NCBI GenBank assembly: GCA_977017575.1
Contig: CDRNVI010000002.1
Coordinates: 992,001 to 1,056,000, forward strand
Direction: 5' to 3'
Length of the DNA: 64,000 nucleotides
From: Paramoeba atlantica
Taxonomy: Eukaryota > Discosea
The translations under genes and the position numbers were made by a program. The notes below the pieces were generated by a model. It was not told the origin of the DNA. It worked only from the letters and a program-made list of their open reading frames with translations, and searched no databases. Below, piece after piece: positions 29,890-40,076 of the stretch; position 1 is the stretch's first letter; each line of letters begins with the position of its first letter.

Positions 29890-31629
29890 ATGAACTCTCG
29901 ATTATCGTCTTCATTAGACGCCATTGAAAAGGTATTCGCCCCTTCTCATCTAAAGTCATTACGAAACCAGCGACGCCAAAATAAATCCACGAACCATATC
30001 GAATCCGGATTCCCTAAACTCACCAATCTATCAATTGCTTGGAGCTTGAATGCAAATTGCCAGAAACATAGAACACCTTGCATACACTCCGTCACGAGTG
30101 ACTTTTTTCGACATAAACAAGTCTCAAAAAGATATTACAGCACTCACACCCCTAACACATCCATTGAGGAGGTAGTTCCCCTCTCTTCATCTCTCTCTCC
30201 CCTTACGACCCCCCGCACCCCTCCCGATACCCCTTCCACCCCTTCCCATCATGATCCTCCCCCTCCCACCCCACACACACCCCAAAATTCCCCTGAACCC
30301 CCTCTCCCTCCGAACCCCACGAACCCCCACCATACAACCCCCACCACCCCCCTCCCCACCCCCCTTCCCTCCACCCCCTCCCTCTGGCCATCCACCTCTA
30401 CCGCCGACCCCACCCACGGCCCCCTCCACTACGTCCACACCGAACTTGATCTCCTCCGTTCCTACCATCTCCCTGCCCTCGCCTCTCTCCCCTCCCCCTC
30501 CCCCTCCCCCCTCTCCTCCCCCACCCCCCTCCCCTCCCCCCTCCACACCGCCGCCACCCACCTCCTCACCACCCCCGGCAAACTCCTCCGTCCCGGTCTC
30601 ATCTGCCTCATGGCCTACGCCCTCCTCCCCCTCCCCCTCTCCACCGCCCTCCACACCCAGGTCCGTACCCACCCCACGCTCTACCGCCAACTCCCCACCC
30701 CCACGCAGCTCACCCGGACTCCCCACCAGACCCCCCCCTCACCTTCCCCCCCCTCCTCATCTCCTCAGGCCACAGCGCACCTGCCCTCTGTAGCCTCTGT
30801 ATCCTTATCGACTCCTACTACTCCTACGACTACCACTACTCCTCCTCCCATGACCTCCCTTCACCCCATCCTACGCCTCGCTGCCGTCACCGAGCTCATC
30901 CACACCGCTTCCTTAATCCACGATGACATTCTCGATGGCGCCACGACCCGTCGCGGGCGTCCCTGCTTACATCAGACGGAGCGTGGGGGGACCGCGACCG
31001 CCGTGCTCGCGGGGGACTACCTGTTAGCGAAGGCCTCCGGGGCCCTGGCGGCGCTGCGGGAGCCCGAGGCGGTGGTGTGTATGAGTCGCGCGCTGGAGGA
31101 TCTCACCAAGGGGGAGGTGATGCAACGGGAGGGGGTGGGGGGGGTGCGGGGGTACCTGGAGAAGAGTTACTGTAAGACGGCCTCGTTGCTGGAGAACGCG
31201 CTCAGTGCGGTGGGGGTGGTGTGTGTGGGGGAGGGTGCGCCGGAGAGGGGGTATGCGGCGGATTTTGGGCGCCACCTTGGGGTGGCGTTTCAGATTGTGG
31301 ATGATTGTTTGGATTTTACAGGGGACGCGAGGAAGCTGGGGAAGGAGGTGCATGCGGATTTGCAGTCGGGGATCGCGACGCTTCCGGTGCTGTTGGCGGC
31401 GGAGAAGGATGAGGGGGTGCAGGCGCGTGTGCGACGGAAGTTTGAGGTCCCAGGCGATGTGGATTACACACTTGACGTCGTGCAGAAGTTACAGACTGTT
31501 CCACAGGCTCAGCAGTTGGCGTGGGAGGAGTATGAAAAGGCAATGGTCGCGTTGCATCAGTTACATTCTTCTCCGGCTCGGGAGGTGCTGGCGAATGCCG
31601 CTTCGTATGTTCTCTCACGTTCTGAGTAG
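29890..31629 (+). CDS. COQ1: Polyprenyl (solanesyl-type) diphosphate synthase, mitochondrial (579 aa)
   Basis: The enzyme builds the isoprenoid tail of ubiquinone from IPP and allylic diphosphate. The first Asp-rich motif is in SLIHDDILDGATTRRGRPCL (first Asp at residue 345). The second is in FQIVDDCLDFTGD (residue 471). Between them lie AGDYLLAKASGALAAL and YCKTASLLENA, as in long-chain trans-prenyltransferases. The catalytic region (about 180-579) carries a large Pro/Thr/Ser-rich insert at about 250-320. A longer low-complexity stretch (about 95-180) precedes it, so the protein is much longer than the usual 350-450. The basic N-terminus (residues 1-60, RLSSSLDAIEKVFAPSHLKS) fits mitochondrial import. 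Both inserts lie in an extremely C-rich segment of a skew switch at about 31.0 kb. The first ATG was chosen. Confidence 0.9.
   Translation: MNSRLSSSLDAIEKVFAPSHLKSLRNQRRQNKSTNHIESGFPKLTNLSIAWSLNANCQKHRTPCIHSVTSDFFRHKQVSKRYYSTHTPNTSIEEVVPLSSSLSPLTTPRTPPDTPSTPSHHDPPPPTPHTPQNSPEPPLPPNPTNPHHTTPTTPLPTPLPSTPSLWPSTSTADPTHGPLHYVHTELDLLRSYHLPALASLPSPSPSPLSSPTPLPSPLHTAATHLLTTPGKLLRPGLICLMAYALLPLPLSTALHTQVRTHPTLYRQLPTPTQLTRTPHQTPPSPSPPSSSPQATAHLPSVASVSLSTPTTPTTTTTPPPMTSLHPILRLAAVTELIHTASLIHDDILDGATTRRGRPCLHQTERGGTATAVLAGDYLLAKASGALAALREPEAVVCMSRALEDLTKGEVMQREGVGGVRGYLEKSYCKTASLLENALSAVGVVCVGEGAPERGYAADFGRHLGVAFQIVDDCLDFTGDARKLGKEVHADLQSGIATLPVLLAAEKDEGVQARVRRKFEVPGDVDYTLDVVQKLQTVPQAQQLAWEEYEKAMVALHQLHSSPAREVLANAASYVLSRSE
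30950..31040. other. C-to-G skew switch 6, strongest
   Basis: The 60 bases 30,481-30,540 contain a single G. From about 31,030 to 31,450 the same strand is G-rich. The switch falls inside the coding region, just after the first Asp-rich motif. Confidence 0.8.
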
Positions 31630-31882
31630 TGGATAAGGAATGTCCGGGGTCACCCCATCGAAGGGTTTGACGTGCATCCGCTGCAATAGCATCTTTTATC
31701 TATACAAGAGTAACAAGAGTGGTTCGTTAAGTGGCTCGTTAAATTAAGAGACAGATATCAATACCTTTGCATTGATAGGTTTGTATTGGTTTAACTGGAG
31801 ATTCTTTCACGTTTAGAATAAAGAAGGTGGTGTTTAAAAGACTCACTTCTCCATATTTTATGAACCTCCTCATACGCTTTAC

Positions 31883-34543
31883 ATGTCAGTCTCTCGACTT
31901 TGGTGGATGGCTCAACAGCATGAGCAAGCTGGAAAATGGATTGCCGCTCTTCAGCTTATCACCGATAATGGTTTATTTCTTCGCAAACTGGCGGACATTC
32001 CCTCATTAACCCCTGTTCTACGCATTATTATTCGCTGTTGCTACCGCCAAACTATTGAGAAAAACAATCTACGCGCGTTTCAAGCCATTGAAAGCTTGAC
32101 GCGCAGTTCCTACGTAGGCGAATATTTTACCCCCTTAGTTTTGGCAGAGGGGTTGGCCTTAGCATACGACGCAGGAAGACAGATAAACCCTTACAACTTG
32201 AATTCGTTAGCGCTGAATGACGACAACTGTACAACAGAGAATTCCGGTGGATTATCCGACTTAACCCCTCATCCGGATATGTCCTTTTCGCCAAACTCAT
32301 ATTATTCTATAAAATATGACGAAGGTCCTCGAATGAGGCAAAAGGATTTCCCTCCCAGAGAGCAAGTTTCTTCATTGATGTCAAGGGGTATGTATTGCAC
32401 GTCATTTAGCTCTGGTGCATACTCCATCTTTGAACTTATTTCCCCAGTCGAATATATTGCGGAATGGGTTCGACGAAAAATTATTCGGCATGCTCGGCAG
32501 GGTAAAGCTGAAAATGTTTCTAAAATAGGACAAAGAAACAACTCCACTGACCATTTAACCAATAGTGGTACAACATTTTACCCAGAGATCTTCCAAAAGA
32601 CGGGCATGTGTGCATCGAATAACGATGTGCATCGCGAAACTTCAAGGAAAATAGAGCTTGACGCAGAGGAGTTGGACAGAGTGGATATTTTTGAGCCTGA
32701 AACGTTCTCTTTTCCTTCAACTGTAACACAGGAGTTATCTTCTTACTCTTTATCTCGGGAACGTACTGACTTTCCAAGTGTGCATTTCTGTCCTTTAATT
32801 CATGAACGTTGCTCGAAGGGGTTCTGGTATGAGTCTCTGCAAGCACTGCAGGACAGCTGTCGTCCAATTGATGGGCATCGTCAGGAAATCGGGGCTGATG
32901 TTCTCTCTTCTGCTTTTAGGGATTCGTTTCCATCTTTTTGTCCCGAAGCCGTTGCATCCCATTTCTCTGCATATCGAATATATCAGCAAGTTCCAACTCT
33001 TCATGAGATTCGCCGAGCGTTTCAGCACACCGTACAGAGTTGGAAGGCTTCGCTACGTGTTTTGGAGGAAAGCCGTGTTCTCTTGAATCGTTGCACTTCT
33101 GAATCTATTGATTCCGTTTTCCCCTCAAATGATATCCAAACAAAATACATCTCTAGCTATGCTCCAAAAAAACTATTTTACCCCGTGATTCAGGAGTATG
33201 CATTACATTCGATGCGTACCTGCTGGTATGCCTCCTTGAGCTTCTGGAATCAAATTCATGCAAGACTTCCCTCACGTTTTCGTCGTAGGGCTGAGAGCCG
33301 AATGCTCAATATCATGCGACGACATGGACGTTGGCGAGAAGTCTTGCGTTTATGTGGCATAGATTTCTCCTCAAAGCAGCGGATAAAAAAGCGAAACGAC
33401 AACTCTGTTGCTACTTCCTTTTCTAAGAACTTTGTTACGACAAACGAAACAGTTGACCCGCTCAGTCCAGTCGAGCTAATGGAGAGCTTGCGCCGGTGCC
33501 CGCGCCTGCTTGCTCCATTGCGACAGGCAATGTGGTGTAGAGGTCTCGCCGCTTCCCACTTTACACGCCAAGTTATCTCCTCACAATCCGCACTACGTCC
33601 CGTCGTACTTCCATGGAAACAGCATAGCAGCAAACCGTCCCTCCAGGACACCTTACACCCGTGCGCTGATTTGCAACACGCACGAGAGATGCTACGACGA
33701 ATTACCTCTCAAGTACTTTGCACGGAAATCGCCTCCGCCATGTCCTATCACACCCAAATGGCTCGTCCTCGGACTGGGCCAGAGTTAGTGGCCCACACAC
33801 TCTACACGCATGCGTTCCGTGGTCAATGGGAGAAAGCTCTCGCCCTGCACCTCTGTGTGCCTAGCCCGAATAAGCACGAAACGAGCGCCGCACTACTGGC
33901 CTGTCCCCCAGGCATTTTAATACAACTGCTACAACGGGGAGTCCAACAGGAACAGCTCATGCTTCCGTATCGCATGCGTATGCCTTACTACGGTTTGTTG
34001 TGTCACAGGTTACTCTCGGACACATCGCAGGCATCGTTTTGGTCAACGGCTCTAGCATTGGCAGCGGAGGCCCGAAGTCATAGTACCGTTGCTGTATCAA
34101 TCAAGAAGGGGACACAAAACTTGGTTTTTCATGGGGGCATCAGCGGAGAAAAGGATGGCGCTCATTCCTACACCGATGAAATTATACCCCCTCACACTTT
34201 TTTAGATTTTTGGGCAAGTGCACGTGAGCGGCGATCTACGGGCTACGCAATGCCTATTCGTTTCATTTTACAAAACCTTGGAATGAGGTTGGGGTCTCAT
34301 TGTGGGACCATGAATTCATTTTCTTTGTGTAGTGTCGAAAATGCTGAAGATGAATTGCCTGATACTTCCTATCAGCATCAAAAAGCAAGCTTGGTAAAAC
34401 TTGTAGTAAAGCTTTTGCTGCTCTGTCGGAGCTCTGAGGAGCTTGACTTGGTACATCAACACATTCCATATTTTATCTCACACGAAGTTTCCAAAGAGTT
34501 CAAAAAGTCTTCTGCGCTCATCAATGCATACACACCGTTGTAG
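31883..34543 (+). CDS. Large helical-repeat protein, probably organelle RNA-related (886 aa)
   Basis: No family signature is certain. The protein is rich in amphipathic helices with PPR-like phrases: QQHEQAGKWIAALQLITDNG near the start, ESRMLNIMRRHGRWREVLRL near residue 475 and YTHAFRGQWEKALALHLCVP near residue 640. These recall the degenerate pentatricopeptide proteins of kinetoplastid mitochondria, which stabilise and translate mitochondrial RNA. Residues 110-270 are polar and less structured. There is no catalytic motif. The N-terminus (MSVSRLWWMAQQHEQ) is a weak presequence. The start is the first ATG after a stop-bounded leader. Its neighbours are polyprenyl synthase and an LRR gene. PPR-like is inference; coding status is secure from length. 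Confidence 0.7.
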   Translation: MSVSRLWWMAQQHEQAGKWIAALQLITDNGLFLRKLADIPSLTPVLRIIIRCCYRQTIEKNNLRAFQAIESLTRSSYVGEYFTPLVLAEGLALAYDAGRQINPYNLNSLALNDDNCTTENSGGLSDLTPHPDMSFSPNSYYSIKYDEGPRMRQKDFPPREQVSSLMSRGMYCTSFSSGAYSIFELISPVEYIAEWVRRKIIRHARQGKAENVSKIGQRNNSTDHLTNSGTTFYPEIFQKTGMCASNNDVHRETSRKIELDAEELDRVDIFEPETFSFPSTVTQELSSYSLSRERTDFPSVHFCPLIHERCSKGFWYESLQALQDSCRPIDGHRQEIGADVLSSAFRDSFPSFCPEAVASHFSAYRIYQQVPTLHEIRRAFQHTVQSWKASLRVLEESRVLLNRCTSESIDSVFPSNDIQTKYISSYAPKKLFYPVIQEYALHSMRTCWYASLSFWNQIHARLPSRFRRRAESRMLNIMRRHGRWREVLRLCGIDFSSKQRIKKRNDNSVATSFSKNFVTTNETVDPLSPVELMESLRRCPRLLAPLRQAMWCRGLAASHFTRQVISSQSALRPVVLPWKQHSSKPSLQDTLHPCADLQHAREMLRRITSQVLCTEIASAMSYHTQMARPRTGPELVAHTLYTHAFRGQWEKALALHLCVPSPNKHETSAALLACPPGILIQLLQRGVQQEQLMLPYRMRMPYYGLLCHRLLSDTSQASFWSTALALAAEARSHSTVAVSIKKGTQNLVFHGGISGEKDGAHSYTDEIIPPHTFLDFWASARERRSTGYAMPIRFILQNLGMRLGSHCGTMNSFSLCSVENAEDELPDTSYQHQKASLVKLVVKLLLLCRSSEELDLVHQHIPYFISHEVSKEFKKSSALINAYTPL

Positions 34544-36202
34544 AAAATCGAAAACTATAAAGGTTTCGTATACCTAGCAGTCCGCGGGGTACACTCAACA
34601 CAATTATTTGTGTAACAAAAAGCAGGAAAACAAAAATTTGTGAATTTTTTATTGTGCAACATTTTTAAAAATGGAACTTTTATTTTAACTTTTTTGACCA
34701 AATTCTAAAATCAAAACTGTTTTTTAGCCTAAACGAGGGTCCGGTTTAGACTACCTGTGATCTTGTACCATACCGGAGGTGGTGTGGTATTGTGACCCAG
34801 GACCAATAGCATACCCCCCTGGTTTTTAGCATTTCCCCCTGGTTCTCTTTAGCAGTTGTGCTTAAGATATATGGTTGTGCCCTAGAAGTGTTGTGGAATA
34901 TATGAGTTCTTTCCTATATATGGTTCTCAGGGTTGTGCCCTATGGTTGTGCCTAAATCCTTTTTTGATTGTGTTTAACTTTCTTTTCAAACGCAATATTT
35001 TATTAGTACTTATCACACGTCCGAATATACACACACATTACATTACTATTCATACCGAATTACCTTCATACCATTACTATTCCAAATCTGTCTTTGAATG
35101 GTCTAGCTTACCAGTGACCGTCCGGAGCAATCCGGAATGATTCGGGTTGGATTGGATTTATCCATGCCGCCCACATTTCCTTCAACAAAAAAATTTCTCT
35201 ACAAATATTTGTGCAACAAAAATTTGTGAATTTTCTATTGTGCAACAATTTCAAAAGTTGCACAATCAAAAATTGACAAATTTTGCGAACGCTGTAATCA
35301 ATACGCAAGAGTTCTTTTGTTGACCTCCTACAGAAAAATTTTGCTTTTCGAAGCTGACCACTTTAATTCTGACTGCGTCTGAAATATTCGGTAGGCAGAA
35401 CAGCACTGCTAGATCTTGAAATTCTAAATGCAGAGAAAGTAGAACTAATAAGTAGAACATAGAATTAATCAAACTAGCACTAAACTCTATTTGTGCGAGC
35501 TAATAACTTGTACTGTGGCAACCTTTTTGCTCTTCATTCGTCTTCGTCTTTGTGTTACCTCCTCGCATCTCCTTTACGGAGATAAGTCACTGTCAGCGGT
35601 GGATCACAATTACTTCTTGAATTCAACAAAAGTTCTTCACAAACTGTAGAAAAAACTCCGCATCGGTTCTTACGACCTTTACGAAGTCACGCCGCTTCAG
35701 AGATGAAATATTCCTGAACTTCCATGCGTGACACTTCGCCGGTAACAACCGTAAAAGTAGTGGAAACGGTGTGGTGTGTGTACGTCACGAAAGTAGTACG
35801 CTTAGTCTACTCCCGGTACCACGTATGCACATTCCAAATCCCCTTGAGCCCGCTTGGGCCTTGACGAGGTGAAGAGAAACCATGCATTACACATATTTTT
35901 TTATATCATGATTTTTCAGAGACGCTCTATACGTCCACTGGGTCTTTCTGCGAACTTTTCTAAATCTCTTTCTAAGATGTTTCTACACATTTTTTAGGTA
36001 TCAAACATGTTTTTAGACCAAAATACAAATTTGTAGATAAACAACAAAAACTTAAAACAAAATAAAAATTTGATAAAACCATGCTACTTGATTCGTCATG
36101 TCAGAAGGTCCTTTTTATCTTTACACCTCTGCCTTATTTTTAAATAATTAAAAAGATCTTTACTCTCCCTTGTTTGTCGAATTATTCGGACTTACATTTT
36201 TA
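34544..36202. other. 1.6-kb gene-free interval with dispersed repeats
   Basis: Holds repeat R232 at 35,661-35,894 and two similar blocks of ACAAAAATTTGTGAATTTT-TATTGTGCAACA (34,613-34,665 and 35,205-35,250), which look like ends of a decayed element. A GGTTGTGCCCTA repeat recurs near 34,873, 34,932 and 34,942. No gene is supported. Confidence 0.5.
35661..35894 (+). repeat. Dispersed repeat R232, intact copy A
   Basis: About 232 bases from CATCGGTTCTTACGACC to ATGCATTACACAT. Near-identical copies lie at 56,087-56,319 and 56,343-56,576, with an interrupted copy at 55,100-55,800. No terminal inverted repeats are visible, and no clear Pol III A/B boxes, so the class is undecided (SINE-like or satellite-like). 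Confidence 0.8.
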
Positions 36203-38197
36203 ATGGGAAATTCGGCGTGTGCCTCTAGAATGGGTATCAACTATCTCCTAGTGTTAATCTTCCAGGGTTGCTTGACTCCAATTTGCCACACTTCTGAAAA
36301 CAGCGATAATGGCTTTGTCAAGAAAGTTGAAATGACAGCGAAAGCTCAAGGGGTGAAATTTGGCTCGGCCAGCTCACGAAGGCCTGCTGGCGCAACTTCT
36401 TCTCTTGACCTCTTACAAGCTGATAGGCAAAATCAGTTGCAGGATCCAGTTGCAGTATCCGCTTCCGCACTTATTTCCATGAGAAGTAACTCCCGCACCG
36501 AACTTCCGCCTCCAACAGTGATGGGAACTCTCATACAGTACATTAAAAACCCTCACGCAAGTTGGCTGAGTGCTCAAAGTCCCTGCCATGCTTACGGAGT
36601 TTCTTGTGACAAGGAGCATAACGTCATAGAGATTTCTTGGTCAAGTCTTAAACTTCACGGTAATCTGACGCTCAGCGCTTTACCGCGTACGCTACACCGT
36701 CTGAGTGTGTCTCAAAACCGTTTACGTGGCTCGTTGCAGCTTTCCACTCTACCTCCGAAATTGCGGTCTTTAGATTTGAGTAATAATATATTTTCTGGAA
36801 ACGTAGCAATTGATGACACAGATGAAAACGAAAGTAGCGAGGATAGCCAAGAGACGGGAGACGCTTTAATGTGGCTTCCCCATGGTCTACGTGTTTTAGA
36901 TTTAAGCCATAACGAATTCATTGGGCATTTTTCATTCTCCGCGCTTGCATCAGTGGGAATTCTGTTTCTAGATATTAGTCACAACAAGTTTGAGGGGGTT
37001 GCGGAATTGGCTCAACTCTGGAAGGATATGTATTACCTGCGGATTAGTCATAACTCCTTTTCCTCTTTACGTCTCGGAAACATTCCAGCCAGTTTGCACA
37101 CATTTGAAGCCAGTCATAACCGCATTCAAGGAGCAGTTGACTTTGCAGCTCTCAATCCGAACCTCAGCACACTGGATCTATCGTGCAACATGCTCACCGA
37201 ATCGCTTGATCTTTCAGCTCTTCCGCGTGGGTTGCGAAACCTTTCTCTCAGCAATAACACATTTGTGGGACCTATACTCTTGCAACATCTTCCCCCACAG
37301 CTACGAATTCTGCAGCTTGACAACAACGCTCTGTGGGGAGCCGTCGATTTCAGTCACTTGCCTTCTACGCTCGATCATTTGGACTTGTCGAACAATAAGT
37401 TGGACGGAAAGCTTTCGTTGACTTCACTTCCTACGCCATTGCTTCGTCTAGACGTTTCACAAAATGCTTTTTCAGGTGGCATCGACTTACGTGACTTGCC
37501 GCCTCAGCTACGCGAGTTAGATTTGTCCCGCAATCGCCTTGAAGGGTCGTTGGGGAATTCTCTACGCGAACTTCCTGCCACACTCTCTGTGTTAAATCTC
37601 TCACAAAATGCACTTCACGGTGTTCTCGATGTTTGTGCACTTCCCCTTCATCTCCTGGAATTAGATGTCTCGGGGAACAACTTTGATGGCGAGATTTCTC
37701 TTGGGGCTCTGCCCTCAGCGCTGCGTTTGCTTGACATGAGCGGAAATGCCTTCTTCGGCAAGCTTCGTCTGGAGAATCTACCCCCGCACCTGGGGTATTG
37801 CTCCTTTACCTCTAACCATTTTTCCGGTCTTGTCACTCTACAGGGGTTGCCTGCTTCTCTCTTTCACCTTGATCTCAGCCACAACAATTTTGAAGGAAAT
37901 CTGGAGGACCTTGCACTCAGCCCCACGCTGGACACTTTGCTACTCGCACACAACGGATTTAATGGAGTGCTAGACTGTCGGATAGTTCCTCCTTCTCTCA
38001 CAGTACTTGACCTCTCGCACAATAGTATCGCGGCTGTCAATCACGAGGATGCGCTCTCGCAGGAGATGGAATTTTTAGATCTCAGTGGGAATCGACTTCA
38101 GGGAGAAGCTGATCTAGATCACTTCCCACCACGATTGTTTTTTGACCTTAGCGAAAATCGAGATCTGCGTTGTGTTTCGGAAGTCACTTCGTATTAG
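36203..38197 (+). CDS. Large LRR protein of the local capped family with signal peptide (664 aa)
   Basis: The longest member. Residues 1-33 contain a signal-like hydrophobic segment (GINYLLVLIFQGCLTPICHT). A polar stretch leads to the cap at about 100-165: MGTLIQYIKNPHASW, PCHAYGVSCDKE and LKLHGNLTLSALP. About 20 LRRs of 20-24 residues then run to the end (LRVLDLSHNEFIGHFSFSAL, LFHLDLSHNNFEGNLEDL, MEFLDLSGNRLQGEADL). One acidic insert (DDTDENESSEDSQE, about residue 213) interrupts the array. The regular plant-type repeats predict a long solenoid. The signal peptide and cap cysteines suggest secretion or a surface position; no membrane tail is seen. The ATG at 36,203 precedes a second ATG at 36,230; either gives a usable leader. 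Ligand unknown. Confidence 0.85.
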   Translation: MGNSACASRMGINYLLVLIFQGCLTPICHTSENSDNGFVKKVEMTAKAQGVKFGSASSRRPAGATSSLDLLQADRQNQLQDPVAVSASALISMRSNSRTELPPPTVMGTLIQYIKNPHASWLSAQSPCHAYGVSCDKEHNVIEISWSSLKLHGNLTLSALPRTLHRLSVSQNRLRGSLQLSTLPPKLRSLDLSNNIFSGNVAIDDTDENESSEDSQETGDALMWLPHGLRVLDLSHNEFIGHFSFSALASVGILFLDISHNKFEGVAELAQLWKDMYYLRISHNSFSSLRLGNIPASLHTFEASHNRIQGAVDFAALNPNLSTLDLSCNMLTESLDLSALPRGLRNLSLSNNTFVGPILLQHLPPQLRILQLDNNALWGAVDFSHLPSTLDHLDLSNNKLDGKLSLTSLPTPLLRLDVSQNAFSGGIDLRDLPPQLRELDLSRNRLEGSLGNSLRELPATLSVLNLSQNALHGVLDVCALPLHLLELDVSGNNFDGEISLGALPSALRLLDMSGNAFFGKLRLENLPPHLGYCSFTSNHFSGLVTLQGLPASLFHLDLSHNNFEGNLEDLALSPTLDTLLLAHNGFNGVLDCRIVPPSLTVLDLSHNSIAAVNHEDALSQEMEFLDLSGNRLQGEADLDHFPPRLFFDLSENRDLRCVSEVTSY

Positions 38198-38715
38198 TGA
38201 GCATAATTTTAGAAAGTGTAGATGAATTTATTTAGAAGATGAAGAATAGAAACTGAAAATAGAATTCAAATTCTAGAGACATAAAATACATGTATGTGCA
38301 TAGGTTAACTATAGTTGGAAACGCTCATGTACAACGTTTAGATCGTAGAGTGACCAATAAATTTTATCTCTTCTTCGTACAAAATTGGTTTGGGCTAAGG
38401 CATGAGTCGCTATTCCATTTCTATACTTGACCCACTAACCCTATTTTTATGGCGCAGAAACGAATTTTCTAGAATGCCGTTTTGTCGCTTAAAATGTATA
38501 AAGTCTTTACCTTCTTCACTAAAGATTTTAAAATTAGTAGATTGTTTGCAGTATGATCTGTATTAAAGTGTTATCAATTTCACCAGTAGCGAACTGCAAA
38601 CTCCATTCTTCAGATTATTACGTGGAAATGGTAAAATACTGGAAATTAAGAATTAGGGATTTTTATCCATATTGAATAGAAGTATCAGACCTAGAAACTT
38701 AGCAATTATTGGTCA
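38198..38715. other. Intergenic interval, nothing recognised
   Basis: AT-rich, no gene or repeat recognised. Confidence 0.4.
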
Positions 38716-39780
38716 ATGGAAGAAGAGTATGAAGTTCAGATTAACGCGGAAGACGTTGAAGATAATAAAAAAGATTGCAAAAGTGAAAAAGGGGATCTTT
38801 CTTCCGAGGAAGAAGATGCTTTGCGTTCTCTGCTTAAAGAGGCTATTAATGACGACCGCATAAACATTGATATTCCTCCAATGCGCCTATTTTATTTTCA
38901 TGTTCTTTCAAAAAGTCTGACACAACTTGACTGCACGGATGTTATATCACTCTCCGTGCGACGCAATTTACTTCACCAACTTAGCCCGTTTCCTTTTAAC
39001 ATTAAAAGAACGCTTACCGAACTTGACCTCTTTGATAACAAATTGTTGCACTTGGGGCACATAAATCACATGCCTCATTTGCAAAAACTAGACTTGAGTT
39101 ACAATCAGATTACGTCGATTCCCTCGGATGCTCTTCAGGATCTGCCTTCACTTCAAGAACTCTATCTCATCGAGAATCAAATTTCTAACACAGAAGGCTT
39201 AGTTCATCTTTCCCGTCTGCGTCTGCTTGAGCTTGGTGGAAATCGTCTTCGTCACATTCCACACGAAATCAGCTCGCTGCATGATCTTGAAGAACTGCAT
39301 CTTGGAAAAAATAAAATACACACGATTGAAGGCCTGGAGGATGCAACACGTCTGCGCGTGTTGTCGCTTCCAGCTAATCGGATCAAACATGTTGGTGAGG
39401 GATTGCGACAAAATCTCTCCCTACGAGAGATTTATCTTTCGGAAAATTGTATCGCACACATTGAGGGCTGTGATCACCTTCCTTTTCTAAGGCTCGTAGA
39501 CTACTCACGGAATCCTATAGAATCCTTGAACGGAGTAGAAGGCCTATCGAGGGACACGATGGAGGAATTCTGGCTCAGTGAAGGCAAACTTGAGCTGTGG
39601 GACGAACTTCGAAAGTTATCTTCTCACGAGAAACTCCACACAGTGTACTTTCTGGGAAATCCGTTAGAACGAAATGACGTTCGATACCGTGCTAAAGTGA
39701 CGCATTTGCTTCCCCAGCTTCGGTTTGTGGACTCTTGGCCTATTGCTTCTCGGGCCACAGGGGGTTCTGTGTATAAATAG
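38716..39780 (+). CDS. SDS22: SDS22-like protein phosphatase 1 regulatory subunit (354 aa)
   Basis: This differs from the capped LRR family. Its repeats are of the 22-residue SDS22 type (LQKLDLSYNQITSIPSDAL, LQELYLIENQISNTEGLVHL, LRVLSLPANRIKHVGEGL), about 9-10 in number at residues 75-310. It closes with the LRR cap typical of SDS22/PPP1R7: TVYFLGNPLERN, YRAKVTHLLPQLRFVDSWPI. The N-terminus (1-50) is acidic, as in SDS22. SDS22 binds and escorts PP1 catalytic subunits in nucleus and cytoplasm and takes part in PP1 maturation and chromosome segregation. Length fits the family (about 340-360). One LRR near 270-290 is irregular (EEFWLSEGKLELWDELRKL), matching the known PPP1R7 irregularity before its last repeat. 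Assignment confident. Confidence 0.9.
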   Translation: MEEEYEVQINAEDVEDNKKDCKSEKGDLSSEEEDALRSLLKEAINDDRINIDIPPMRLFYFHVLSKSLTQLDCTDVISLSVRRNLLHQLSPFPFNIKRTLTELDLFDNKLLHLGHINHMPHLQKLDLSYNQITSIPSDALQDLPSLQELYLIENQISNTEGLVHLSRLRLLELGGNRLRHIPHEISSLHDLEELHLGKNKIHTIEGLEDATRLRVLSLPANRIKHVGEGLRQNLSLREIYLSENCIAHIEGCDHLPFLRLVDYSRNPIESLNGVEGLSRDTMEEFWLSEGKLELWDELRKLSSHEKLHTVYFLGNPLERNDVRYRAKVTHLLPQLRFVDSWPIASRATGGSVYK

Positions 39781-40076
39781 ATGACTTTACACCCTTGGAT
39801 AAATTGCACTCCTTGGGCTCATGGATGTCTTCATGTTTTTTGTCCTCGTAGTGTACATACATACCCACATACTGTATCTGTTTTTCGACCTCAAATGATG
39901 CATTTTTTCTCTTTCTTAATTTTCTTCATCTAATGAGTCGATAGGGAAAAGAGAATACAGAAAAGAAGGAGATCACATTTCTTTAGTTACCTGTAAAATG
40001 CAAAGCGGTGTGTAAAGAATTTCTGAAAGATTACTTGTGTAATAATTTACGATAGATTTGTTTACATTGGGATTAT

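Noticed and set aside
30187-30793. Gly/Glu-rich minus-strand and Pro-rich + strand frames inside polyprenyl synthase
   Set aside because: Products of the extreme C-rich tract; the enzyme's frame runs through it and has the Asp-rich motifs.
35661-35894. R232 as a 5S rRNA, tRNA or spliced-leader gene
   Set aside because: No cloverleaf, no 5S internal control region and no T-run terminator or splice donor arrangement could be recognised.
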